Source: Bacteroidota bacterium (GTDB taxonomy: Bacteria > Bacteroidota > Bacteroidia > Chitinophagales > Chitinophagaceae). From it: a stretch of 39,559 bases of DNA. This document shows, in pieces, positions 18,394 through 29,328 of this stretch. Each line of letters begins with the position of its first letter. Position 1 is the stretch's first letter. A model generated the notes under the pieces. The model did no database searches. It was not told the origin of the DNA and worked only from the letters and a program-made list of their open reading frames with translations. A program made the position numbers and the translations under genes. The stretch is taken from NCBI GenBank assembly GCA_018267545.1, contig JAFDYG010000413.1, positions 1-39,559 on the forward strand. Direction: 5' to 3'.

Positions 18394-19308
18394 TTACTGG
18401 TTGAAGCTTGACCGGAATTCCAAGGGAGACTGGTTGGTTTTAGCCTTGAAGAGTTTGTTGAAGGATTGGGAGTGCTCAAAACCCAGCTCGTAGGCGATTT
18501 CGCTTACCGAGAGATTGGTCAGGGTCAGCTTTTCCTTGGCTTTGGCGATGAGTTTCTCGTGGATGTGCTGTTGGGTGTTGAGGCCGGTGGTTATTTTCAG
18601 AAGGGAGCTCAGGTAGTCGGGAGACAGGTTGAGCTGTTCGGCCAGGCTGTTTACTGTCGGTAAACCCTTTTGGCTTGTTTCGTGATTGAAATAGTTTTCC
18701 AGCAGAGCGTCCAGTTTTTCGAGGACCTGGTGGTTGGAGATTTTGCGGGTTATGAACTGGCGGTTATAGAAGCGGTCTGCGTAGTTCAGTAGTACCTCCA
18801 TTTGGGAGAGGATAATCTGCTGGCTGAATTTGTCGATATTGGTTTGATATTCCCTTTTTATGTTCTGAACTATTTCCTGGATGATGGCTTCTTCCTGTTC
18901 GGATAAGAAGAGTGCTTCGCGGGCCGAGTAACCAAAGAATTCGTAGTTTTTTATGTTTTTGGCAAGGGGGGAGCCCCAAATAAAATCGGGGTGGACGAGG
19001 AGCATCCATCCTGATCTGTCAGGGGAATCCTGGTTGACCTCGATTCTGAAGACCTGGCCGGGCGCGATGAAGAACATGGTGCCTTCGTCGAAGTCGTAGG
19101 TTTGCTGGCCGTATTTCATTAAGCCGTCGATATTTTTCTTTATGGCTATCAGGTAGAAGTCATAAACCCAGGTGATGGCGTTGGTTTCGGGGGAATGAGT
19201 GATCGTGCGGTAGTCGATCAGGCTGATCAGGGGGTGAGCGGGTTTGAGGAGGCCACGTACCGAGTGGTACTGGCTGATGGTTTTTATGCGTTGAGGCTGG
19301 GTATTCAT
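18394..19308 (-). CDS. AraC-family regulator, second paralogue (SDR-linked)
   Basis: 304 residues from ATG 19308, the start that aligns with its paralogue at 14861-15838. A longer frame from ATG 19368 overlaps the SDR stop by seven bases and cannot be excluded. Shared landmarks are KPAHPLISLIDYR, QTYDFDEGTMFFIAPGQV, GWMLLVHPDFIWGS and YSAREALFLSEQEEA. The DNA-binding domain has NSLAEQLNLSPDYLSSLLK and SVSEIAYELGFEHSQSFNKLFK. It follows its SDR gene by 53 bases. Two tandem 21-base repeats upstream of that SDR are good candidates for its own operator, with the same element before the NmrA-like gene, so the two paralogues may cross-regulate. Inducer unknown. Confidence 0.9.
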   Translation of the reverse strand: MNTQPQRIKTISQYHSVRGLLKPAHPLISLIDYRTITHSPETNAITWVYDFYLIAIKKNIDGLMKYGQQTYDFDEGTMFFIAPGQVFRIEVNQDSPDRSGWMLLVHPDFIWGSPLAKNIKNYEFFGYSAREALFLSEQEEAIIQEIVQNIKREYQTNIDKFSQQIILSQMEVLLNYADRFYNRQFITRKISNHQVLEKLDALLENYFNHETSQKGLPTVNSLAEQLNLSPDYLSSLLKITTGLNTQQHIHEKLIAKAKEKLTLTNLSVSEIAYELGFEHSQSFNKLFKAKTNQSPLEFRSSFNQ

Positions 19309-19361
19309 GAATGCCTTTTGGGTATGATTTTTTCCTGAAAATTTACGTTTCTTTTGGGGTT

Positions 19362-20084
19362 CTACCATTCGACCTCACCGCCTTCTTTAAAGAATTTTCC
19401 CGTGATGGTTCTGTCTTCGAGCGTAGCTAGCGCTACGATGGCTTTTGCGCCTTGCTCGGCTGTTTTCAGGCCCTGGAATTGGTTCAGGTCTGTGGCGGTG
19501 TAGCCGGGGGTTACGCTGTTGACACAGATGTGGTCGTCGCGGAGCTCGTTGGCCAGCATGACGGTAAAGGCGTTTAGGGCTGTTTTGGATGCTCCGTAGA
19601 GATGGAATCTGCTTCGGTTTGGGTTTCGGTTGGTTGGTGAGTGCATGGTTAGGGAGCCTACTTCGCTGGAGACGTTGATGATGGATGCTGCGGGGGATTG
19701 TCTGAGGAGGGGGAGGAAGTGCTGGGTTGTTTGGATGGCGCCGAAAAAGTTGGTTTCGAAGGTATCACGGAGGTCCTTGGGGTTGCTGTTTGCGAAGCTT
19801 TGGGGCTGGGGGCCGGCGATGGCTGCGTTGTTGATGAGGATGTCGAGTGTGTTGGTCTTGGCTGCGAGTTCGGCTGCGGCCTTTTGGATGGAGGCAGGGT
19901 TTGTGACGTCTATTTCGAGGGCGGCGGTGTTGGGGAGGTTTTGGTCGTGTAATTGTTGGACTGCGGCGAGGCCGTTGTTTAGATTGCGGCTGCCGATGTA
20001 GATGAAGTGGCCGAGTGCGGCGAGCTGTTTTGCGGTTTCGAAGCCGATGCCTTTGTTGGCGCCGGTGATCAGGATAGTTTTCAT
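19362..20084 (-). CDS. SDR-family NAD(P)-dependent oxidoreductase, second cassette
   Basis: 240 residues from ATG 20084; the family starts MKTILITGANKGIGFETA and the seven codons upstream (from 20105) are not needed. Motifs: TGANKGIG cofactor loop, LINNAAIAGP, INVSSEVGS, and the catalytic LYGASKTALNAF, then the PGYTATDLN segment after the active site. Carbonyl-reductase-like members of this subfamily reduce small aldehydes, ketones or quinones; the substrate here is unknown. It is the first gene of the second SDR-AraC pair. It is not especially close to the first SDR, so the two cassettes may share the regulator ancestry more than the enzyme ancestry. It carries the 21-base tandem-repeat operator upstream. 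Confidence 0.9.
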   Translation of the reverse strand: MKTILITGANKGIGFETAKQLAALGHFIYIGSRNLNNGLAAVQQLHDQNLPNTAALEIDVTNPASIQKAAAELAAKTNTLDILINNAAIAGPQPQSFANSNPKDLRDTFETNFFGAIQTTQHFLPLLRQSPAASIINVSSEVGSLTMHSPTNRNPNRSRFHLYGASKTALNAFTVMLANELRDDHICVNSVTPGYTATDLNQFQGLKTAEQGAKAIVALATLEDRTITGKFFKEGGEVEW

Positions 20085-20101
20085 TTTTTGATGTTGTATA
20101 T

Positions 20102-20170
20102 GCAAATGTCGGGCGCGCGAGGGAAAAGGTTGTAGGCGGAACCGGGGATGTTGTAGGCGATTCCGGGGAG
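20102..20170 (-). promoter_or_regulatory. 21-base tandem-repeat operator and -7 box before the second SDR gene
   Basis: Two adjacent 21-base units, 20129-20149 and 20150-20170, agree at 17 of 21 positions (GTTGTAGGCG and CCGGGGA conserved on the plus strand). Read in the sense of the SDR gene, CTACAACA starts at 20156, is repeated as CTACAACC 21 bases on, and TTTGC (box GACATTTG) begins exactly 50 bases after the first CTACAACA; the ATG is 72 bases on. The NmrA-like promoter has the same layout. Period, geometry and neighbours fit an AraC-family operator. Confidence 0.65.
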
Positions 20171-20186
20171 GGTAGCTGTGCTCGCG

Positions 20187-21134
20187 TTAGTTTGCGGGGG
20201 AGACGCCTTGTTTGGTTTGGATGATTTTTTGGATGGAGCCGTCGGGGTTGTAGTGGAGGTAGTCGATGCAGACGGAGCGGCGGTAGGAGGAGCCGGTGGG
20301 GAGGGCGCCGTTGTGGTAGAAGAAATAGGATTTATTGTGGTAGTCGATGATGCCCGGGTGGGTGGTGGTGCTGTTGGGGACGGTGTCCTGGATGGTGCCT
20401 CGGTAGGTCCAGGGGCCGGTTGGGGAGGAGGCGGTGCAGTAGTCGATGGTTTCGGGGAAGTTAGCGGCGTAGATTAGGTAGTAGAGGTTGTTGCGTTTGT
20501 AGATCCAGGGGGCTTCGGTGTAGTGGGGCGGGGTGAAGGCGGTGATGGGGCCGTCGAGTTCGGTCATGTTTGGTTTGAGCCGGACGTATTTGCAGCTGCC
20601 GTTGCCCCAGAAGAGCCAGGCCTGGTTGTCGTCGTCGATAAAGACGGTTGGGTCGAGGTCGTCCCAGGAGTGGGGTTTGTCGGTGGTCATGTCGTTTGTG
20701 ACGAGGGCTTTGCCGAGGGCGTCGACGAAGGGGCCGGTGGGAGAGGAGGAGACGGCTACGCCGATGGCGATGCCGCCTTTACTGTTTTGATCTTTTTTGT
20801 GGGTGATGGCGACGTAGTAATAGAATTTGCCGTTGCGCTCGATGCATTGGGCGGCGCAGGCGTCGCCGGAGGCCCAGGAGAATGTTTTTGTGGAGAGGCA
20901 GGCGCCGCGGGGTGTCCAGTGGGTCATGTCGGTGGAGGAGAAGACGAGCCAGTCGGGCATTTTATAGTTTTTCGCGTCGGTGGCGGCGGTATCGTGGCCG
21001 GTGTAGAGGAAGACGGTGTCTTTGTAGATCATGGGCGCGGGGTCGGCGGTGAAGACATTGGTGATAATGGGGTTTTGGGCCTGGATGCTTACAGTTATGG
21101 ATAGTGTCAGGTAGATGGACAGAAGTTTTTTCAT
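20187..21134 (-). CDS. GH43-family secreted arabinofuranosidase/xylosidase
   Basis: 315-residue five-bladed beta-propeller enzyme with a signal peptide (about 1-20, ends SIQAQ). The three catalytic carboxylates are visible: general base Asp31 (TADPAP), pKa-modulating Asp161 (DDLDPTVF) and general acid Glu207 (YTEAPWIY). Family 43 enzymes remove arabinofuranose or xylose from arabinoxylan and related glycans by inversion. No C-terminal carbohydrate-binding module follows; the protein ends right after the propeller. Its ATG overlaps the GH29 stop by four bases (ATGA), so it is the second gene of a leftward operon and translationally coupled. Exact substrate not determined by sequence. Confidence 0.92.
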   Translation of the reverse strand: MKKLLSIYLTLSITVSIQAQNPIITNVFTADPAPMIYKDTVFLYTGHDTAATDAKNYKMPDWLVFSSTDMTHWTPRGACLSTKTFSWASGDACAAQCIERNGKFYYYVAITHKKDQNSKGGIAIGVAVSSSPTGPFVDALGKALVTNDMTTDKPHSWDDLDPTVFIDDDNQAWLFWGNGSCKYVRLKPNMTELDGPITAFTPPHYTEAPWIYKRNNLYYLIYAANFPETIDYCTASSPTGPWTYRGTIQDTVPNSTTTHPGIIDYHNKSYFFYHNGALPTGSSYRRSVCIDYLHYNPDGSIQKIIQTKQGVSPAN

Positions 21135-22798
21135 TTTTCGATTTTTAGTACGTATGCGTGCTGGCAGGGTGGTTCGTTGGGAAGGGTTATATGCAGTCCT
21201 TCGTTGGATTGATTAAATGTGAGCGGGGACGGTGCGCCGAGCAGAGTGATGCGGGTGGGCCGGCCGGTATTTTCGGGTAATGATTTTATATGGGCGATCT
21301 TGTCTTCGGGCCAGCCGAGGAGCGTGGCGTAGAGGATATCGCCTTTGGCGGTGAAGCGGATGTCGCGGGCGGTGAAGGGGGCGCCTTTGCCTTCGTTGAA
21401 GCCTTGCGCGCGGAGGGGTGCTGCGTTTTCGGCGGCGGGACCTTCGCCGAAGGTTTTCCAGGGGCGGGTGTCGTAGATGGCTTCGCTGTTGAAGCGCATC
21501 CAGGCGGTGATGCCTTCGAGGACGGCTGCTTCTTTTTCGTCGAAGGTTCCGTCGCCTCTCAGGGGTATGTTGAGCAGGAGGTTTCCGTTTTTGCTGACGA
21601 CGTCGATGAGGGTATGGATGACCGTGGCGGGGGACTTGTAGCGGTTGTTGTCGTAGACGCGGCGGTCGTAGTGCCACTGGCCGATGCAGGTGTCTGTCTG
21701 CCAGGGGAGGGGTTCTATCTGATTGCTTTGTCCGCGCTCGATGTCCCAGACCATGCATTTGCGCTGCTGTTCGTCGAGGATTTTGCCGAAGATCGCGGCT
21801 TGGAGGGTTCCGTGTTTTTTTATGCTCCGGTTATAGAGGTGGGCCGCGATGCGGAGGCCGGCGTCGCTGACAGGCCAGAGGGGCAGGGCGGTGTCGTCGA
21901 AGTAGAGCATATCGGGGTCGTATTGGTCGATGAGGTCGATGACGCGGTTGTAGAAATTTTCACAATATTCTTTCGAGGGCGGGTATACGCCGTTTCCCCA
22001 GTTCCACTGGCGGTGGATGGCGTTGTTGTCATCGCTGTGCTCGCTGAGGGGGTGGTTTTGGGCGTAGAGTTCCTGGGGGTCGAGGCCTTGCCACCATGCG
22101 GAGGCTGGGTTGGGGGAGGTCTGCGCGCCGGCGGGGTTGGCGGCTATGCGGTGGGCGTCGGCGGCGGTGAGCTTGCCGTCGTAGGGGATGCCGGCTTTGG
22201 AGCCGGATTTGTCGGAGCGCTGGGATGTTTCGTACCAGCTCCAGGCGTGAGAGGCGTGGACGCTGGCGCCGAAGGGGAGGCCGTGTTTTTTTGCGGCTTT
22301 GGCCCAGCCGCCGATGAGGTCTTTGCGGGGGCCGATGGCGGTGGAGTTCCAGCGGTGGTGTCGGCTCTTATAGAGGTCGAAGTTATCGTGATGGTTGGCG
22401 AGGGCCATGAAATAGCGGGCGCCTGCTTGTTTGTAAAGGGATACGATGGATTCGGGGTCCCATCGTTCGGCTTTCCATTCGTTGATGACGTCTTTGAAGC
22501 CGAAGGTGGAGGGGTGACCGTATTTTTTGCAGTGGTAGTTGTATTGGTCGCTGCCTTCCTGGTACATGCCGCGGGCGTACCAGTCGCCGCGTTCGGGCTG
22601 GCATTGCGGGCCCCAGTGGGCCCATATGCCGAATTTGGCGTTGCGGAACCAGTCGGGTACTTTGTATTGTGCGAGGGAGGGCCAGGTTGGAAGGAAAGGT
22701 TCGGAGGCTACGGGGTGTATGGTCCGGCCGAAGGCGGAGCGGAGCATGACCGAAGCAATTGTTGTAATACCTGTTTGGATGACAGTTCTTCTTTTCAT
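21131..22798 (-). CDS. GH29-family alpha-L-fucosidase-like enzyme
   Basis: 555-residue retaining enzyme of family 29. The N-terminus MKRRTVIQTGITTIASVML is twin-arginine-like and probably directs export. The TIM barrel begins WFRNAKFGIWAHWGPQ, followed by YFMALANHHDNFDLY, and DPDMLYFDD carries Asp301 at the nucleophile position. A C-terminal beta-sandwich follows (SKNGNLLLNIPLRGDG, then TARDIRFTAKGDILYATLLGWP). Known GH29 members hydrolyse alpha-L-fucosides, and some accept L-galactose, which differs only by a hydroxyl. In this neighbourhood either sugar from a decorated xylan or xyloglucan is plausible. First gene of the leftward pair with GH43; only 40 bases separate it from the divergent GH43-GH95 gene. 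Confidence 0.93.
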   Translation of the reverse strand: MKRRTVIQTGITTIASVMLRSAFGRTIHPVASEPFLPTWPSLAQYKVPDWFRNAKFGIWAHWGPQCQPERGDWYARGMYQEGSDQYNYHCKKYGHPSTFGFKDVINEWKAERWDPESIVSLYKQAGARYFMALANHHDNFDLYKSRHHRWNSTAIGPRKDLIGGWAKAAKKHGLPFGASVHASHAWSWYETSQRSDKSGSKAGIPYDGKLTAADAHRIAANPAGAQTSPNPASAWWQGLDPQELYAQNHPLSEHSDDNNAIHRQWNWGNGVYPPSKEYCENFYNRVIDLIDQYDPDMLYFDDTALPLWPVSDAGLRIAAHLYNRSIKKHGTLQAAIFGKILDEQQRKCMVWDIERGQSNQIEPLPWQTDTCIGQWHYDRRVYDNNRYKSPATVIHTLIDVVSKNGNLLLNIPLRGDGTFDEKEAAVLEGITAWMRFNSEAIYDTRPWKTFGEGPAAENAAPLRAQGFNEGKGAPFTARDIRFTAKGDILYATLLGWPEDKIAHIKSLPENTGRPTRITLLGAPSPLTFNQSNEGLHITLPNEPPCQHAYVLKIEK

Positions 22799-22838
22799 AT
22801 TTTTACAATCGGTTGCTTACGTATAAAAATAGGGTAAA
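22799..22838. promoter_or_regulatory. Very short divergent intergenic region between GH29 and GH43-GH95
   Basis: Only 40 bases lie between two divergent start codons. The minus strand has TATTTTTA at 22831-22824, one base off the TAnnTTTG box. No clear box is seen for the rightward gene; CGGTTGCTTACG at 22810-22821 resembles the start-codon element seen elsewhere but is not at the ATG. Any operator must overlap coding sequence. Confidence 0.3.
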
Positions 22839-26355
<3,517 letters not shown>

Positions 26356-26360
<5 letters not shown>

Positions 26361-26422
26361 ACATTTGTGCTAGTATTATTATCAAATGTGCGGCTGGGGG
26401 ATGGGGTGGGCGGATAGATTTG
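26356..26422 (+). promoter_or_regulatory. Candidate HTCS operator and promoter of the GH51 operon
   Basis: TTTGAACATTTGTGCTAG at 26356-26373 is identical to 33365-33382. TAGATTTG, an exact TAnnTTTG box, starts 59 bases after the element start (26415-26422), as in the other copy. ACATTTG (26361-26367) and CAAATGT (26383-26389) form a perfect inverted repeat with centres 22 bases apart; the second half is degenerate in the other copy. No -33 box is seen, which fits activator dependence. The element overlaps the GH43-GH95 stop codon. Confidence 0.7.
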
Positions 26423-26456
26423 TCTTTTCGTATGAACTGTCGGTTAGACATTTTTA

Positions 26457-26470
26457 AAACAATTGCTATG
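26457..26470 (+). promoter_or_regulatory. Start-codon element AAACAATTGCTATG at GH51
   Basis: Variant of AAACGATTGCTTATG (one substitution, one base shorter) ending in the chosen initiation codon. Because of the missing base the surrounding codons differ from the GH115 and FAS1 copies, so the similarity is at the nucleotide level and not from a shared peptide. Confidence 0.35.
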
Positions 26471-28483
26471 CCTGGACTTCTTTTTGGCCGACGGTGGCCT
26501 GCCGCTTTCTCTTTTTTTATTTTATTGTCTTTTATGGGTAAGGCTCAGCCGGTTGTCACGTTGAGAATGGATGGGACGGGGCATGCTGTTGCGCCGAAGC
26601 TGTATGGTTTGATGACGGAGGAGATCAATTATTCGTATGATGGGGGGCTGTATGGGGAGCTGATTCGGAATCGGGCGTTTAGGAATAATGCTATGACGGC
26701 GGATAACTGGTCGTTGATCGAGGACGGGGGCGCGAGGGGTAAGATGTCGTTGGACCGGCAGGAGCCGGTTGGGGAGGCGTTGCCTGTAAGCTTGAAGATG
26801 GAGGTGGCTGAGCCGGGGATGCGGACGGGGGTGGCTAATGAGGGATATTGGGGAATTCCGGTGAGGCCAAGGACAACTTATAGCGTTTCATTTTATGCGA
26901 AGGCGAGCAAGGCTGCTGCTTTGACGGTTTCGATAGAGAGTAGGGATGGGAAGAAGGTTTATGCGAAGGCGGAGAGTCCGGCAATCGGGGAGGGGTGGCA
27001 GCGGTACCGGATGACGCTGACTACGGCGGATGCAGGGGCAGTGAGTGCAGGAGGGATTGTGCCGACGGCGGATGCGAGGTTTGTGATTTCGGCGAAGGAG
27101 GCGGGGACGTATTGGTTTAGCCTGGTTTCATTGTTTCCTCCTACCTATAACAATACAAAGAATGGCAACCGGCAGGATATCATGCAGATGCTGGCGGAGA
27201 TGAAGCCGGCGTTTCTGCGGTTTCCGGGCGGGAATTACCTGGAGGGGGATTATTTCAGCACACGGTTCGACTGGAAGGCGACGGTCGGAGGATTGGAAAA
27301 AAGGCCGGGTCATCCGAGTCCATGGGGTTACCGGTCGACGGATGGGATGGGGCTGCTGGAGTTTTTGCTTTGGTGCGAGGATTTAAAGATGGAGCCGTTG
27401 CTGGCTGTTTTTGCGGGATACACCTTAAAGGGGGACTATTTCGAGGACCCCCGGTTTTTACAACCTTTTATCGATGAGGCGCTGGACGAGATCGAGTATG
27501 TCATGGGGGATGCTTCGACGAAGTGGGGGGCGGTGCGTGCGCGGGATGGTCATCCGGCGCCTTTTCCGCTGACGTATGTGGAGATAGGGAACGAGGATGG
27601 ATTCGACCGGTCGGGGAGCTATGAGAAGCGATATAATCTTTTCGCCGCGGCTATCCGCGCGAAGTATCCGAATCTGAAGCTTATATCGACGACGGGAGGA
27701 AAGAATGACTGGCTTTCGGCGCGTCATCCGCTGCCGAAGGCGGGGGCGGACGTGATAGACGAGCACTTCTACCGCAGTGCGATCGAGATGGAGGAGATGG
27801 CGACCTTGTATGACAATTATGACCGAAGTGGTCCGAAGATATTTGTGGGCGAATGGGCGAGCAGGGAGGGTTTTCCGACGACCAATCTGAACGCAGCGCT
27901 TGGGGATGCGGCTTTTTTGACGGGGTTGGAGCGTAATTCGGATTTGGTGATCATGTCTTGCTATGCTCCACTTTTTGTGAATGTGAGTCCTGGCGGTATG
28001 CAGTGGAAGTCCGATTTGATCGGGTATGATGCTTTGAATAGTTATGGTTCTCCTTCCTATCATGTGCAAAAGATGTTCAGCAATTATCTGGGTGATCAGA
28101 CGGTGTCTGTGGAGGGTAGAGATCTTCCGACGCAGGTCAAGAAGCCCAATTCAAAAGATTCTGCGGCTGGCGTAAAGCCGAAGACGATTCCGGCTATGTT
28201 TTTTTCTGCGACGAAGGATACGAAGAAAGGACTCGTTTATCTGAAGGTGGTGAATGCGACTTCTGTGGAGCAGGATGTAAAGTTTGTAGTGGAAGGTGTG
28301 AAGAGTGTCGTTTCGCAGGGTACGGAGGTTGTGCTTCGGTCGGGAAATCCAGAGGATACGAATACGATTGCCGAGCCGGGCAAGGTGGTTCCTGTGACGA
28401 GTGTGGTGAAGGGGCTCGGGAAGGATTTTAAAAGAAAGGTTGCGGCGTGGTCCGTGACGGTTCTTCAACTGCAAATAAAATAA
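26468..28483 (+). CDS. GH51-family alpha-L-arabinofuranosidase
   Basis: 671 residues from ATG 26468, where a signal peptide begins (ends SFMGKAQ); the frame is open further upstream to 26357 but that stretch contains the promoter. A jelly-roll/carbohydrate-binding-like region at about 60-210 (TTYSVSFYAKASK) precedes the TIM barrel, which starts PAFLRFPGGNYLEGD. Acid/base Glu376 (EIGNED) and nucleophile Glu462 (VGEWAS) are both present, so it should be an active retaining enzyme releasing L-arabinofuranose from arabinoxylan or arabinan. A C-terminal beta domain closes the protein. First gene of an operon with the GH43-tail protein (two-base gap) and the HTCS regulator, behind the candidate HTCS operator, so it probably responds to that regulator. 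Confidence 0.94.
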   Translation: MPGLLFGRRWPAAFSFFILLSFMGKAQPVVTLRMDGTGHAVAPKLYGLMTEEINYSYDGGLYGELIRNRAFRNNAMTADNWSLIEDGGARGKMSLDRQEPVGEALPVSLKMEVAEPGMRTGVANEGYWGIPVRPRTTYSVSFYAKASKAAALTVSIESRDGKKVYAKAESPAIGEGWQRYRMTLTTADAGAVSAGGIVPTADARFVISAKEAGTYWFSLVSLFPPTYNNTKNGNRQDIMQMLAEMKPAFLRFPGGNYLEGDYFSTRFDWKATVGGLEKRPGHPSPWGYRSTDGMGLLEFLLWCEDLKMEPLLAVFAGYTLKGDYFEDPRFLQPFIDEALDEIEYVMGDASTKWGAVRARDGHPAPFPLTYVEIGNEDGFDRSGSYEKRYNLFAAAIRAKYPNLKLISTTGGKNDWLSARHPLPKAGADVIDEHFYRSAIEMEEMATLYDNYDRSGPKIFVGEWASREGFPTTNLNAALGDAAFLTGLERNSDLVIMSCYAPLFVNVSPGGMQWKSDLIGYDALNSYGSPSYHVQKMFSNYLGDQTVSVEGRDLPTQVKKPNSKDSAAGVKPKTIPAMFFSATKDTKKGLVYLKVVNATSVEQDVKFVVEGVKSVVSQGTEVVLRSGNPEDTNTIAEPGKVVPVTSVVKGLGKDFKRKVAAWSVTVLQLQIK

Positions 28484-28485
28484 CG

Positions 28486-29328
28486 ATGAGAAAGATAAGG
28501 CTGGCTTTTTGGCTGTTGTTGCTGGGTACGGGTGGGGCGATGGGGCAGACGTGGACGGCGGATAATGGGAACGGCATGGAGGATGGGAAGGAGGCGTATG
28601 GGTATTCGCTTCGATTTTATGACCAGTACAGGCATAAGACGGTGATGCAGAAACTGCTATCGCCAAAGGTCAGGCTACGGGTCAGCTGTGATCTTGACAA
28701 GGAGGTTGCCTGGTTTAGCTATAGTGCAGATGGGATTGAGTTTGCCAGTGTTGGCGATACGGTGGGGCTGCCGTATCAGCTGAAGACGTTTCAGGGTGGG
28801 CGCTTTGCGCTGTTTGCGTATAATACGCAGGGTAAAGAAGGGGGAAGTATGGACTTTAATTCTTTTAGTCTGGTCGAGCCGATGGCTGACCGGTCGAAAA
28901 ATATTCCTGCGGGTAAGGTTATTACACTGACCAATCTGGCTACGGGCAATCCTGTGTGGGCGAATCCGCATGGGATGATGCATTCGGCGTGGGTGGGCTC
29001 GAAGGAGCGGAATGGGGTGGGGTGCCAGTTCAGGGTGTATGACCGGGGAAAGGGGAGGGTGGCGTTGGAGGCAATGAATGGGACGGGTTTTCTGACGGTG
29101 GTGGGGAAGGGATTGACTTCCGATGTGCGGTTGAAGAAGGAGGAGTCGGAGGGTAGCTTGTTTCAGTGGCAGGATATGATGAGGGGGGAGTGTATGTTGC
29201 TGTCGCTGCGGACGAATCGATTTGTCGGGCTGAGGCCGGATACGGGAGGACCATATGGGTCGGATTTTCCGGGGACGAGGCCGGATAGGAAGGATGGGAC
29301 GGTGTTTGGCTGGAGGGTTGTGGAGTGA
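28486..29328 (+). CDS. Secreted GH43-type C-terminal modules without a catalytic domain
   Basis: 280 residues from ATG 28486, two bases after the GH51 stop, with a signal peptide ending GGAMGQ. Residues 22-30 read TWTADNGNG, like the first mature residues before a GH43 propeller (compare ADNGDGTFTNPV in the GH10-GH43 protein). The sequence then jumps to MEDGKEAYGYSL, corresponding to MKDGDEAGLAVF in the C2 beta-sandwich near the end of that protein. RLRVSCDLDKEVAWFSYSAD and GRFALFAYNTQGKEGG match the rest of C2. Residues about 135-280 look like a beta-trefoil-type tail (GTGFLTVVGKGL, LRTNRFVGLRPD). The whole catalytic propeller is missing, with the frame intact. It may be a binding protein left after an internal deletion. 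Its stop overlaps the HTCS GTG start. Confidence 0.7.
   Translation: MRKIRLAFWLLLLGTGGAMGQTWTADNGNGMEDGKEAYGYSLRFYDQYRHKTVMQKLLSPKVRLRVSCDLDKEVAWFSYSADGIEFASVGDTVGLPYQLKTFQGGRFALFAYNTQGKEGGSMDFNSFSLVEPMADRSKNIPAGKVITLTNLATGNPVWANPHGMMHSAWVGSKERNGVGCQFRVYDRGKGRVALEAMNGTGFLTVVGKGLTSDVRLKKEESEGSLFQWQDMMRGECMLLSLRTNRFVGLRPDTGGPYGSDFPGTRPDRKDGTVFGWRVVE

Noticed and set aside
14559-20084. The SDR/AraC/NmrA/TMEM175 block as a mobile island
   Set aside because: No integrase, transposase, tRNA, inverted repeats or target duplications seen; composition does not stand out from the neighbours.
21290-22837. Open frame of 515 codons on the plus strand antisense to the GH29 gene
   Set aside because: Very rich in Val, Gly and Ala with no recognisable domain, and fully overlaps a clear GH29 gene. 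It results from the absence of TTA, CTA and TCA codons in that gene.
26361-26389. Inverted repeat ACATTTG/CAAATGT as a terminator after the GH43-GH95 gene
   Set aside because: The 15-base spacer is long for a terminator loop, no T-run follows, and the first half is part of an element repeated at a promoter elsewhere.
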